From: Macrotrachela quadricornifera
Lineage: Eukaryota; Rotifera; Eurotatoria; Philodinida; Philodinidae
DNA: 64,000 nucleotides
Direction of reading: 5' to 3'
Assembly: GCA_022393335.1 (NCBI GenBank)
Contig: JAJEKB010021795.1
Coordinates: 771,671 to 835,670 of the forward strand
This document shows, piece after piece, positions 35,381 to 49,010 of this stretch. Within the stretch, counting starts at the first letter, position 1; every line of letters starts with the position of its first letter. The position numbers and the translations under genes are program-made. The notes beneath the pieces were generated by a model. It was not told the origin of the DNA and made no database searches. It worked only from the letters and a program-made list of their open reading frames with translations.

Positions 35381-37705
35381 CGTTTTTTAAGTTAATATCT
35401 TGTTTAATATAATAATATAAGTATAAATACTATTATTCGTAGAAATACATTGACATACTTTAACACAGTACGAAAGAAGTAAATAATTTTTTGTTCTATT
35501 CTGTAATTGTATGTACCTCATAACTATATCTGTATCGAGTAATAAGAGTATATATATGTTCATATAAAACACCTTTCAAATGAAGGTTAAATGACGTGCG
35601 TCATTTTTCTTTTCACCAATTGGTTATTATGCTTCAGTAGATTAATAATATTCATTATGTTGACCTGATGCGTAATGACAAAAAAATTATTTGTATACTT
35701 TCATTTTTCCCATCTCAATTTGACAAATGAAGGAACATTAGTGACGTAAGAAGGACAGTTAAAATTGTCGATAAAGTAAGTAACAATATCTTAGAATTTG
35801 AAACACGTACTTTCATTGAAATATTATTTGTATTTAAACGTTGAACATTCATATGAAGAAACATACAACATCGTGGCTTACTCATTCTTTAATAATCTTC
35901 ATTATTCGATTAAATGATAAAATAGAACTGAATGAAAAATTATTAAACATGTTGTTATATTTATATCAATATATTGTGTGAACCGATCGTCAAATATACG
36001 CATTGTGGTATGTAAGAGATTTTTAAATCGAAAATTCTCATTCTTAATGTTAGTGTCCATAGATGTGATTCTATGACGCCAACGTATAGTTTAAATATAT
36101 ATATTATTTCTTTTTTTTCTGTCCTATGTGTGGTTCGAGTAACCACATATATGTATCTTTTTTCCTTCCTATGATATAAATATCTATATCACTATATTGA
36201 TCATCATAAGATTTTCTTTCTTTCTATTATTGCGTCATTTTTTCTATGTTATATTTCGATATATATAAATATATCCATATCTATATATTTCTGTTGTTGT
36301 TTTTGTTTTTCTATTTTGTCTCGTCGTGAATGTTTCCTTTCTTATTTTTTCATCATTATTATTATTCATTCATTTACATCCTCAAGACACGGTAGGCATT
36401 TTTATTGTGAGTTTTCTCGAACATTAGCAGGCTAAGATCCTATATATAGTATTTCTGCATTCGTAGTTTACGGTAGTAGAAGCCATTAGCTACATTTCCA
36501 AAAGGAGAAGCTTACACTTAAATAAACTGAAGTCCTTTTTTTTAAAAGTTTTATGATTGATTCGATGAATTTTCTATTTACAGAGATAAAATTTGACGTT
36601 TTCGAAAAAAATCAACATTGATTTAAATAAAACTCGAAAATCATTTGAACAATGATTACTATCAAGTCATTAAATATATAGACAAGGTTCTTTTATTTAG
36701 AATTTTTTATTAATTTGATTAAAGATAATGGTAAGTAAACTAATAATAAAATATTTATATTTAACATATTTGGATTCAGTTGAATAGAGACAATCAATAG
36801 TAAGAAAATTAATATAAAAAATATTTTTTTATTTTATTTATTTGGATCAAAGGTATTTAAATATTAATCGGATAGAAAAAAAATATTTATTTTCGAAAAT
36901 TTTTTAAACAATATTAAATTTATCCTATTTATGAATAGTTAGAGATTAATCAAATAATAGTATGAGCAATGCTCTTTTAAATAGAAATATCATATATAAA
37001 TAATATTCTTTATGAGATTTTTCAAAATCATTTGTAACTATAAAATTATAATATTATAATTACTTTCAAAGTTTTGTAGAATATGAAAATTTTTCTCAAT
37101 ATTAGTTAAAAAACTTAAACAAAATTTTTATTCTAATTAATACTATATTGAATAATGTTAGTAACAAGGCGATCAGTTTGGCTATCATTGTTTAAATTAT
37201 TGATAGCAAATAAACGTAGGTTAGATCCAGCCAAAAACGTTGTTTATATTGAAAAAAGTGTCATTGCCATAATCTAGAACATTATGATCTCATTTAACAA
37301 GAAAAGATATTCATGTAGTCTATTACTATAACTCAGAAGTATACTAATTGTTGTATTGAATGAAGCAGTTAATAACGATAATATCTGTTCAGTTATTACC
37401 ATTAAAATCACTGGTAGTGGCTTCTATATAGTAAAGATATAATCAAAGATAATTTTGACAATTATTCAAAAAACAGACAGAAAAAAAGGACCTAACAATT
37501 ACCGATCAAAGTATCAAACGAAATATATTTGAGTTTTTTTTTTCATTCGAACTAGACAGACTATTGAAAAAGCTAAAACTATGTAAAAAAAATTATTCTT
37601 TTATATCGTAAAATTTTTTCATTTCTATAACAAATCTTTTATTTTCATAAAAAAAAAATCTATTGAATTAAATAAATAAAAAAGTAAGATAAATAATAAA
37701 AATCA
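35381..37705. other. Intergenic AT-rich stretch
   Basis: No supported gene. It includes TATATA and T-rich microsatellites around 36070-36300. The frame at 35961-36146 has no recognisable domain. Confidence 0.5.
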
Positions 37706-38530
37706 TTATGTTGTTATAGGTACATTAATAAGTTGTTGTTCTGTTGTATTATCTGATTTTTGATCATCAATTCCTTCTTCAATACCTGCAAAACGTCGAG
37801 CTAATTTTGCAAGTAAATCAGCTTGTTGAGTTATTTGTTCAGTATATTGTCGAATTTGTTGAGTTTGTTGATCAACTATTTCAATAAGCATTAGACATGT
37901 ACGACATTGATTTGATTTTTCTTGTTCTTGTTCTTGTTCTTGTTGTTGTTGAACAATATCAACATCTGGAGATTGATTTATTTCATTTTGATTATCTTCA
38001 ATAATATTATTATCTTGATTAATTATATCTTGACGTTCCATAATTGAAGGTGATGATGGATATGTATGAATAGTTGATACTCGTCTAAATATTTAATTTT
38101 AAAAAAAAAAAAGTAAATTTTTTTATTAAAAATTAAAATATACTGATGAACAAAATCAGTTTCAATAGTTGAAATTGAGTGAATTGATGAACGTGTTCGT
38201 TGTACAGATGATTGATGATCAGAAAATGTTGTTATATATGGATGATTTCGATGAGAATGATGTTCTTCTCGATTATGAACTGGACATGGATGATAAGAAT
38301 TATTATAATCAGCCAATTGAAGACGTATTGCATCGATTGGTTGATTAGATATTTGTTTTGGAACATGAATATGTTCACGATATGTTAACGGACGATTAAT
38401 TGGAACTTTATTCATACCCTGAAAAGAATTAGGCTTGTTTTTTTTTCAATACAATATAGAGAAAAATAGTAAAACTTACTCCACCGTGAGTAAATTGTTG
38501 TCGAAATGGTCGACGATGTGTCCAATTCAT
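37706..38530 (-). CDS. Unrecognised three-exon protein with C-terminal coiled coil
   Basis: Exons 38480-38530, 38144-38418 and 37706-38084 join in phase (GTAAGT..TTTTCAG and GTATAT..TATTTAG; introns of 61 and 59 bp) to give 234 residues. The N-terminal half is basic and His-rich (MNWTHRRPFRQQF, HNREEHHSHRNHP). The C-terminal half has a Gln/Glu run (QQQQEQEQEQEK), then a CRTCLMLIEIVDQQTQQIRQ heptad-like stretch that continues to LLAKLARRFAGIEEG, suggesting a coiled-coil dimer. There is no signal peptide or membrane helix. Intact splice phases and open frames indicate a real gene, but no family was recognised. The start is the only ATG upstream of the first donor in frame. Confidence 0.7.
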
Positions 38531-41500
38531 TTTTGATTAAATGATACTAATGTTTATTTACCGTTTAAATTACTACATCCGCGCAATTTTTGTCATTGGT
38601 TTTGTTTTTATGTAATTTATTTTTTACACAAAATAAAAGTTAGAAAAAAAATTATTTTTTATAAAAAAAGAAAAATTTCGTAAAATTTTATTTTTATTTT
38701 TCTATATAATAAAACGCCATCTATTGTTGCCCATTTAGAGAAACCAATAAGCATATGTAATTATACTAATTATTTATTTTCTTATTCATCTGTATTCATT
38801 TAAAAGACTTTTCAGTTACAACTTAAAATTCAGTTTTTTAACTAAATATTGTTTGTCTTTTGACTTGAGAATTAGAATTAATATCGGTTGGCCAAGATTT
38901 TATTTTACTATCTAATGAGTGTAATTGTAGTTGTTATTAATAAATGATGTTTTTTCCACAATTTCAATAGCTTTCATTAGATCTTGCGGTGATTTTGTTA
39001 ACATACAATCATTATCAAGTTCAATAATATTACAAGTTCGTTATTTGACTATGAATTATGAAATGTTGTAACAAATCTAATATTTATAATTGTTTATGCC
39101 TTTAAAAACGATGGAACATACGTTGTTTCACCTATTTTTTAGCAATGAAAGTGTTTAGTTCACATTAAACTATTAAATATACAAGGTCATTGAGGTTGTA
39201 GACAACTGTACTTGTCATCTTATACTTTTCTTTCCTTCTTTCATATAAATTCTTTTCAAATATCCTTTGTTCTTGCTGCTAAGATAGAGTGACGTCATAA
39301 TTTCTCTATTCTCCTGTAATCTATTGTGTTTTCAAGAATATTTTCTATTAGGTATATGTATTTGTGTTCTCATCGATGAATTTACATTGTTCTTTAATTT
39401 GAAAAGCATATCATTTCTCCTTCGAACTTGTACTCCTCATTTTTCTATACGATTTGTATAATTATAACTAAGTAAATGGAATTTTTTGAAAATAATGAAG
39501 TCGATGACGAGTCCTTTGATTCATATACCAGTGATGACACCAGTTAGAGTGATTTCGATTATGATGAACTAGTCGATAATTTAGAGGAGCTGAATTCGAT
39601 GAATAAAAGTTATATTGTAGAGGGTGCCTTTCTTCAATTTCTCTCAAAAAGTGAACTTCAGTTTCAGCCTTTTAAATTTTCTTTTACTGAAAGATATTGA
39701 ATTGTTTTCTTTTGGGAACATTAATTATTCTAATGAGTATCAATAATATGCCAAATATGAAACTTTATTGAAGTAAAGATATGATATTCGATAATATGAA
39801 TAGATCATTTTCTTCAATCTTTTTATAATTTATATTTGACTCATAGCTTATTGAAATCAAAACGAGAATCTAAATACTACAGTAGAATTTACAACATTAA
39901 AAGTTCTGCTGGAATTTGTATGAAGAAATTTCCACAAGTCTAAAGAAGAATAGCTTCAAATATTTATGTATTTTCTATAAGTTAACATAATTAAACTACA
40001 TGGTTTCAGTAGCAATGTCTTTTTTGCTCCGACAACGAAGGAATAAGTTATAGAATATCTCCTTCCGAAAAGAAGTCTAAATTAGCATCACCCTCAAATT
40101 GTCCTTAATTTTCAAAATGAAACGCATTTGCCTGTAAAAGGAAAAAGAAATAGATGAGCTTCTTGTAACATCAAAGAAACAGAAATTCGATCTAATATCT
40201 GTCAGCACCATCAATTCACCTAAGACAATAATAAGATAGAATAAAAAAACCAAACTTTAAAAATAACACAAGATTAACCCATTCAACCGATTCGATTTTC
40301 TTACTATCCTGTACATTCATATTCATACAAATGTATTTGTTAGACTTTTTTCGTTATATGCTGCCAGTTATTTTTCTTTTCCTAGTTTGTATTATTACAT
40401 ACGCAGTTATTTTTTTTATATCGAACTGAATAATTACTCGAGTTTGTTTGTTTCTTTCTCTCTTATGTATCTTATGCAGTAGTGACGATATAACAAAATA
40501 AAATTTCGATTAGCCGTTGATCACACACTTGGAGAGAATGAAGTATCTGCACGCACTGCCCATAGGCGCTGTGTCAGCTGTTAAGATAAAATCAGACAAG
40601 AACAATCAAAAGAAGCGAGCACGATAATAGTATAGAAAATAAAACCCTTCTATTCTGATTGTGACAGATTTTTTCGTCTTAATGGTTGTAAGAAGAAGCA
40701 TTACACTAAATCGTATAGGCAAAACAGATGACACATAATGTGTAATGTACCATCTAAGAAAAAGGAAAAAGAAAGTGTTTTTCTATGAAGCTCCTTATTA
40801 AAATATAGTGAGACACATCGGATCAAATGGATTAATGTAAATAGGATACGTTTACAGAACGAATTATTTAAAATGTTGAAATTTGTGTTCAATAACTAAA
40901 GTGCGTATTTGAAAATTTTTATGTATTAAATAACAAATTTTATTTCAGAACTAGTTGAATTGGGAAAAGTCCTAGTTATTCACTCCCTTTCCAAGTCACT
41001 TTTATTATTCTATTATTATCAATGTCATTCAGTGCAAAGAGAAATTCATAAATTTATTTTCATGTCTTTCGCCTCATATATTCGTACATCAATAAAACTT
41101 CATTATTAATATTATATTATTCATATCTAATTCTAGTTCGTATTACATGTGCAGAAATACCAGAAAGTACTTAGAAAACAATGTGTAACTATTGTAAATA
41201 ATACTTATTCTAAAACATCCCGTAGGGCTTTTGTGTGTTTTCTACATATAATTTATGTCTTAATGAAAGTATTTCATTAGAATAAAACTCAAAACTACTA
41301 ATTATTATTCTAAATTTTTTTTCCCTGGAACACATCAAATATTCCTTTATTTTAGTCAATTAGAATATGTAAAATGTTTATATTATGATAAAGAAAAAGA
41401 AAGTATTTTTTCATATACGACAATTTACTTTATAATCCTACTAATAAAGAAAAATAGAAACCACTAATTTAAAAAATTATTTCTGATAAAAATAACCTAA

Positions 41501-43544
41501 TTAGAAATATGCTTTCTTTGCAAGATAAGCTATCATTTAGATTATAGGTAACTAAGTACATTTACTTTTAAAACTAAATAAATTTGATATATTTATCATT
41601 AAATATAAGAATATTTAATTAAATATTTGTAACTAGATTAAATTTCAAATGAAATCATAAATAATAATAACAAAAATTGATGAATTTAAGTAGTAATTGT
41701 ATCTTCTTTTTTAAATTATTTATTCAATTGAAATATTCTATCAGTGTATTAATATAAAAAGATTATTTTCTAAATCATTAGAATATATAGTCAAAACTAA
41801 AGATCTATAATTGTTTTCTTTTCATTTTTATATTATGTTATCGAGGTTCGAATAATGATAGTTATTATTATTATTAATCAAGAATATTTCCCTATGAGAA
41901 TTAAAGCTGATAAATGATAGTTTTTGTTAGTATTTTTACCAACATATGCAAAAAAGAAGAACTAAACATACATCTGTAAATGACCTAGTTTAAACATGTA
42001 TGGTTTTATGTCAATAACTTCATAATATATATATATAATGTTTATCGATATAAAGGAATAATGCCAGAATCTTTTGCTAGTTGATATGTTGACAGAATTG
42101 ATTTTTCTTCTGGTTTTTATTTCTGAATAACTTTGAGAAGAAAAACAATGTCTGTCTTCTCAACTATCAATCAATATTTGATGACAAGTCAGATTTTGGT
42201 CAAGATCTATGTATTAATTTTACTGAAATAATAGACAGAAAAAAGAAAATATCCAATTAGAAATGATTAATCTCTGTCATTTATTTTTGCCTATATAATT
42301 TATATTTCAATAATTGAAATAAAATATTTTATCACACATTTTCTAAGTTAGATATTGACAATGACAGACACAAGTGTGTTATCTCATTTTTTATCCTATA
42401 TATATACAATTATCAGTTGTCAGTATTTCTCTATATGAAAGTTCTTTTAGTTTATTCCTTTGAGCATATGGAAGATTGAATTCTAACTAAATGATCTATG
42501 ACAGAAAATAGCTGTTTTTATGATTAGTATAAAATACCTCATTTTCTATGTCCTTGAATATGACGTTTAAATTATCTACATTTATTTTTCTTTCTCGTCT
42601 ATCTATATATATATGTTAAAGACTCAAGGTTAATTATGTTAGTGACAAGAACTATTGACTCAACTTTGCTTAAGAAAAATTTGCATATTAACTAGAAAAT
42701 GATCTTCCTCATCTTATGTTAATCGATTTAAGCATGCAAATATATATATCTATATCTATATATGAGAAAATATTATTTTAGAATTTATGTTCAAGTTCAT
42801 TCATTTTAGATATATTTTATCTTTAATATTAATTTCAAATGAATAATTTTATAGATTTAAAAACACGATAGAATTAATCATCCGTTAATTGATTGTTATT
42901 ATTAAAGAAAAAGGATAAAAACAAAATACGGAATTTCTTGCTTGAATTATTTTTCAAGCATTATATAGAATAAACAATGTATGTATGTTTTGTTTTGTTT
43001 TTAGTTCTATATAAGCTAGACTCTTTGATATGTTATATTAATTTTCATTATCTGACTATAATAGAATTAATAGCTTAATGATTATCTTTCATTTAGTGTT
43101 GTTTAATTGAAATTCTTCGAAAATAGTATTTCTCTCATTAGATAAAAATCTGTTTTTATTTATAATATAATCTATATATTATAAAGAGAAACAAAGAATT
43201 GCATGAAGTCGTCTATGTATGGATCATTAGATCTCTGACACTTGCAAATTCTGGTAAACAAAAAGGAAAAGAATAGATGAGAAAGCGATACATAATAGTA
43301 AAAAAAAAAGAGAGAAATGAGAAAGAGAATACTATGATTTATGTCATCAAAATTGCCTATATAACATAGTCGTTTCCCGAAACACTTGGAAGAAGAAAAA
43401 AAAAGAGAGAGAAAGAGAAAATAGCGGATATGCATTGACATATTCTTTTTTTTTGTATGTAAGTCAAAAGAAAATAAAATAGTTCTTATTATTAAATATA
43501 TATATATATAGATGTTTTTTTTCAAATCTTGATAATTATTTTCA
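38531..43544. other. Long gene-poor AT-rich stretch
   Basis: No supported gene over 5 kb apart from a weak relic at 39477-39700. Frames at 40701-40892 and 43172-43591 lie in low-complexity sequence and the latter is antisense to the receptor gene start. TA microsatellites occur near 42020, 42610 and 43495. Confidence 0.5.
39477..39700 (+). pseudogene. Acidic coding-like relic
   Basis: From ATG 39477 the frame reads an Asp/Glu-rich segment (MEFFENNEVDDESFDSYTSD), a TAG at 39546, then the same frame continues SDFDYDELVDNLEELNSMNK and on to TGA at 39699. The composition is like the acidic N-termini of transposases such as piggyBac, but nothing downstream supports this. Confidence 0.3.
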
Positions 43545-45676
43545 ATGATTGGATCTCTGGATATATTACCCAAAGGTCTTAATTTAACCAATGAAGAAGA
43601 AAATGAACTTGTTAAAAGTGTTGTTAATTTTTTGGGACATCGAAGACGAAATAAATTTGCATTTCCAATACTTATATCACTTTATTCATTTATTTTTGCT
43701 ACTGGATTAACAGGAAATCTTTGTAAGTTAAATTTATAAAAAGAAGTGAAAATTCAAATATCTTCTTGTTTTAGGTACATGTATTACAATATGGAAAAGT
43801 CGTGATATGCATACACCAACAAATTTTTATCTTTTTTCTCTTGCTGTTTCGGATTTATTATTACTTAGTCTTGGTAAATATAATAATTAGATCTTTCAAT
43901 ATCATTTTATTTCTAATAAATAATATTTTGTAAAAATTAATTTCTAAATCAATAAACTAATATTTCATTATGTCCGTAAAATTTAATAAACAAAACGATA
44001 ATTTTGTTATTCATTTAATCTAATATAATAGTTTTATCTCTTGATAGGTTTATCTGTAGAAATGTATAATATTTACGAATCATGGCCATGGTAAAAATTC
44101 AATAAGAATTTATTTATTTTTTTTTAATATTATTATATTATTTATTTAGGATATTTGGTGAATCATTTTGTGTATTTCGTACTGTTGTTCTTGAAATTGT
44201 AACATCTGCATCAATATTAACAGTTTTATGTTTTACTATTGAACGTTATTTAGCCATTTGTTTTCCAATTGTATCACAAAAAGTACTTGGAAATTTAAAT
44301 CGTGCATTAAAAATGATTATGATTGTTTGGTTTTTATCATTTTTACTTGCTGTACCTTATACATTTACTGCTGGTAAAAAGAAAATATTTCTTAAAAAAG
44401 AAAAATATATTTCTTTTTTTTTTTGTTTATGTCTAAGGAGTTTTTATTAGTGTAAAAAGTGAAATACGAAATATAAGTATTGAAATAGTTGATAGTCGTA
44501 TATGTGCAATTCGTCCTGAATATTGGGAACCAATGTTATATTATATGGCAGTAACAACATTTCTTGTTTTTGTTGTACCAATTATTGTTATAACTGTTCT
44601 TTATGTTTTAATGGGTATTACTTTATATAAAGCAAGTCATCGTTCATTAAATAATAATATTGGAAAAAAACATGAACGAATTATATTAAGACATCATGGT
44701 CAACAACATTTTTGGTTAAGACAAAATTCTGGATCAATAATTAAATCACGACCAATGAGAAATTCAAGACGAGCTGTTTTGAAAATGTTAGGTAAGAAAA
44801 TAAATTGAATTAGTTTTTTGTTGATATATATATATGTATATATATATGTTTAGTGGCAGTTGTAATTGCATTTTTTATTTGTTGGGCACCATTTCATACA
44901 CAACGTATAACAGCATTTGTTACAAGATTATTAGATAAAGCAAATAAAAATATAACATCAGATGCAGCAACAAAATTTCAAGAAATTCTTTTTTTTACTT
45001 CAGGTATATTAAAATAAACTATTTCATTAAAACTGATTAATTGATTTTTTCTTCTCTGATGATATATAATATTTTGTAAATAGGTATTCTATATTATTTA
45101 TCGGCTACTGTAAATCCTGTACTATATAATATAATGTCAAAACGTTATCGAAATAGTTTTAAACGAACATTATGTCGTTGTCCGATTTTATCAACAAAAA
45201 ATTCCTATCGAAATGGACGTTCTTATATTTATCATAAACCAAATTCTCCTCAACCTCTAACACGTCTACCATATAGAACATCGCCTTATCATCGTCCATA
45301 CTATGAAACTACTCCATATCATCATTATCGTGATAATGTTTTTACATTTTCTATGTCGAAATATAAATTAGTTATTGGTTCACGTACATTTTCTCAACAA
45401 AATTTACATGGTGATTATCGTCGTCGTACATCATTTCATTATCGTTTATCATTTATGCAGAAAAAAGAACGTGAAGAAGAAAAAGAAAAAATGAAATTAC
45501 AATTACAACAAAGAAAATTTTCTTTAAATTTTATTCAACAACCTAAAAAACATCGAGCAAAATTTATTTTTACAACTAATTTATCACCATTAACACCACC
45601 AAATTCATCAATTAGTGATTCAAAAAATTTTACACAATTACAAAATAATTCTCATACAAAATATTATCAACAATAG
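43545..45676 (+). CDS. Neuromedin-U/pyrokinin-type neuropeptide receptor
   Basis: Seven exons (43545-43722, 43775-43873, 44048-44090, 44150-44373, 44438-44791, 44854-45003, 45084-45676) join in phase to 546 residues. Features of the family in order: TM1 to [23 protein letters not shown]2 with LAVSDLLLL, the conserved Cys114, the TM3 end ERYLAICFP (138-146), TM6 FFICWAPFH near 306-314 and TM7 [19 protein letters not shown] near 352-370. FHTQR after TM6 and the [10 protein letters not shown] block are hallmarks of NMU/pyrokinin/capa receptors. It would couple a C-terminally amidated peptide to G proteins at the plasma membrane of neurons or effector cells. The C-terminal tail (about 175 residues, basic, Tyr- and Gln-rich) is unusually long. 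The many introns mark it as a native animal gene. The ATG at 43545 is the first in frame; TATATA repeats lie just upstream. Confidence 0.9.
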
Positions 45677-46687
45677 AAAAAAATGAAAAATTATTCGAGA
45701 AATTTTTTTTCCAATGTATGTAAAGATAATATTGAACGTGTTAATTTTTATCAAATAAATAGGTAACATGCGAAGCATGCTTTATAAAAATAATATTAGG
45801 AACATCGTATCCATCTACATTTTGACAAAGATTACACACTAAAATTCGAGATGTCATAGTATATGTACTAACTATTCATTCATCGTTTTGTTTTGTACAT
45901 ACAGCGAAATGTAACTGAATCAATTGGTTGTACTAAACTTCGTATTTGTGTATGTGTCTTTTTTTCTAGATTATTTCCCCGATCTTTTATTATTCGAAAA
46001 TATGTTGAAAGATCGCTAGATGACTAAGAATGAACTGTCTCGAAGCAGTTCAATCAAGATGGCTAGATCTTCAGATGTCATTATCTTGAACTTCAAGGCT
46101 AAGTGCCACTAATTCCATTAAACGGAATAATAATTATTCGAATCTAAAAAAATGGAAATGATTCACAGATCAAAAAATGGATTCCAATCTTGTTATAAAA
46201 ATGTATCGCACAGTACGGCACAATTTATCTTGATGTGTGATATATATTATTTTATATTTTACCTAGAAAAGAGCGTTTTCTATTAATTCATATCTCATGC
46301 GAATCGAGACCAATTTTCTCAAATCTATTATCGAGTTATTCTTGTTCTATTACAGTTATATTCTGATATGGAGAAAGTTCTCATATTGTTTCTGTGCTAA
46401 TTGAATCAACTTTTCTTCATTGAAACTGAAAGAGTAATTCATTCAATAACAAAGAAACTTTTCTCTCACTTTCACAACTCTGTTAAATAGATAATTATTT
46501 CATAAAGAATTATTCACCCCGTGGGTTATTTTCGACTGGGTCTTCTGTTTATTAGCACGATTGGTTTCATAAGGAAAAGTACTACATTCATTCTGATAAG
46601 ATTTCAGACCGAAGGACTCACTATCAAATTGGTCTTTCACATTTTCGTCGTTAAAAATGTTTCTAGATAATATTTATTAAGATGTTT
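45677..46687. other. Intergenic stretch
   Basis: No supported gene. A short palindrome, AACATGCGAAGCATGCTT, lies near 45765. Confidence 0.5.
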
Positions 46688-47590
46688 CCCATGTCATCAA
46701 AATCGCGTAAAAATCGACGATTAATCGCCAAAATTGGCGATTTTTGCCAATTTTTTTTTGAAAAATCGAGATTTAATCACCAACACTAATGATCTTTGAT
46801 GATTTTATTTTCAATTTCTCTCGGTTTTAATACTATAACGCATTTGTCTGAATTCCAGTTTCGACAATATCTACTGGTGCTAATGTTTGAATTTAAATAA
46901 AAGGCATGATTACTTTATAAATAAAACTTACCAACTTATGTTGATATTAGTGTTGATCTAAATAAAGATGAAATATTTATTTTATAAATAAAACTTACCT
47001 ATTTATATTGGTATTGTCGCTGACCTGAATAGAAATAAAATATTCATTTTATAAGTATAATTACTTACTGGGATCGATATCGGAGTTGATCTAAATAATT
47101 TTTTTTTAAATAAATATTATTACTTACTGTGATTGATATTGCCATTGATCTAAATACAAATAAATATTTTTTTTAAATAAAATTACTTACTGTGATTGCT
47201 ATTGCCATTAATCTAAATAAATAAATTATTTTTTTTAAAAGAAATTACTTACTTTAATTGATATTTTTATTGATCTAAATAAAAATAAATATTTTTTTAT
47301 AATTAAAATTACTTACTATGATTGAGATTGCCATTGATCTAAATAAATAAATATTTTTTTATAAATAAAATCACTTACTGTGATTGATATTTCCATTGAT
47401 CTAAATAAAAATGAATATTTTTTTAGCTATGAGAAAATCGCCAATTAATCGCGATTTATTGCCGATCTTTTTTTGCTATGAGAAAATCGTCGATTAATCG
47501 CTGATTTTTTTGCTCAAATCGCGATTAATCGTCGATTTTTTAGAAAATCGCGATTAATCGCCAAAAATGAGCCGATTTCGATGACATGGG
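46688..47590. mobile_element. TIR element with internal tandem array
   Basis: The ends are CCCATGTCATC.AAATCG and its complement CGATTTCGATGACATGGG. Next to both ends are dense copies of CGATTAATCGC and AAAATCG in both orientations (46710-46790 and 47440-47575). Between them sits the tandem array at 46920-47425. There is no transposase frame; it is non-autonomous. Flanking TT could be a short target duplication, but this is weak. Confidence 0.75.
46920..47425 (-). repeat. Tandem array of exon-intron-like units
   Basis: Eight units of about 62-66 bp. On the minus strand each reads TTTAG (or TTCAG), a 22-nt block (two units 26 nt) resembling ATCAATGGCAATATCAATC, then GTAAGT and an AT-rich stretch of about 41 nt to the next TTTAG. 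The splice-like bases are the most conserved part of each unit. Confidence 0.75.
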
Positions 47591-47969
47591 TTATTATCAA
47601 AGTTTATCAATTAATATTTTTTCAGATGATACATATATTTAGGTCTGACCAAAACTTCTAATTTTGCTAAAAAAATATACAGGGTGGTTCAAAACCTTTA
47701 CGCCCCGTGGTTCTACCTATAGATCAAATGGTTTCATCAACAATTTTATACCAAATCGTAGCCCGTAAACTTCTACATCAACCTGTACTATCGAATCAGG
47801 TGTTGTCTATTACATAATCAAAAGAGCTTATGCCATATGTACCAGAGTGCCATATATCCTCTAATTTAGAATGTATGCAAGAACCATCATTCCATTCACC
47901 TATTCGAATATATCATGAAGTTTCTGATTTATTGAGGATATAAACTGCTTAACAGTAAATTTTATAACT

Positions 47970-49010
47970 TTAGAAATTGGTATGACCTCCTCTGACAGCT
48001 GCGAGAGCGTCAAATCTTTTCCTCATAGAGCACAGCAAATCAACAAAAAGATCTGTGTCGTTTTCTAGGTCCTCAAGGACACTCTCAAGGTTAGTTTTGA
48101 GAGCGTCATAATTGTATCTATCTTGAGGATCTTCACTTGCCATCAGCTCTTCAACTCTATCTTTGATAATTGCACCGATGTTCTCTGCAGGATTCATGTC
48201 AGGACTATTGCCAGGCCAAATCGAATTGCCCCAGAAATGCACTCCTTCATCTTCCAGAAAATGTTGTGTTGCATTAGTTTTCATACAGGGTGCCTGATCG
48301 TGAAGAAATATGACTTCATCTGTATCAACAACATTGACTGGGTTATGCAGAAATGGAATCACATGTTTCTCCAGAATAATGTCACGAAAATAGGCGCCAT
48401 TCCACGATTGACCATCCCCTTTCAGAACCCAAAGAAGTTTCTTTGCAGTGAACATAACGAAAATTCCAATGCATTTTGCGTTCTGAACCATTTCACGGTA
48501 CCTTTCATCATCGGTGATGTCTTCGACAGATTTTGCCCAAATTCTGTCATTTTGATGGTTTGGTTTTCTTATCACATAGATATAAAATTCATCCGACGGC
48601 GCCATATGTAGGAAATCTTCCTTGGTCCAGTCAGCAACGAAATTTGCAAGCCATTTTCGATCCTCAACATGTGTGACTGTTTTCAGTGGCTTTGAAATAA
48701 CATGGAATGGTTTTAATCCTTGTCGCTGGCGTTCACGACGAACCGTAGAATAACTCACTTTCTGTCCTGTTTTCTCTAAAATTTCTCGTGCCACTTTTCG
48801 AGAGCCGCTGCTTCTAACACCACTTGCCGAAGCAACAATGTTTCTGCTTTCTTGCGAGAGCACCTGAGGCCGACCACCTCCAAATTGTGTATAGCATTCT
48901 TCGACTGTTTTGTTCCAAGTCCGTCGTACCCAGTCTTCACTACGATGAAGCTTTTCAGAAATTCATTCGCGACTGATAAATGTATCCCCTGTTCTTGCAA
49001 TCATTTCATC
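47970..49010 (-). pseudogene. Tc1-like transposase, DD37E, broken near N-terminus
   Basis: The open part (47970-48863, 297 codons) extends upstream in frame to a TGA at 48963-48965 and further to the assembly gap at 49010. It contains a helix-turn-helix stretch (REILEKTGQKVSYSTVRRER), then the DDE core: Asp in APSDEFYIYV, the second Asp in VIFLHDQAP, and Glu in SPDMNPAENI, with 37 residues between the last two. The element cuts and pastes at TA. The TGA sits in the first DNA-binding domain where the surrounding text (SRE.ISEKLHRSEDWV) suggests a lost Trp. Because the N-terminus is in the gap, whether another copy could be intact is unknown. Confidence 0.85.

Noticed and set aside
43172..43591. 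A 139-codon minus-strand frame
   Set aside because: It is T-rich low complexity and overlaps the first exon of the receptor on the other strand.
46920..47425. CRISPR-like array (22-nt repeats with about 41-nt spacers)
   Set aside because: The spacers are as repetitive as the repeats, the genome is eukaryotic, no cas genes are present, and the block edges are splice-site consensus.
48123..48611. A 162-codon plus-strand frame
   Set aside because: It is antisense to the Tc1 transposase core, which has clear catalytic motifs.
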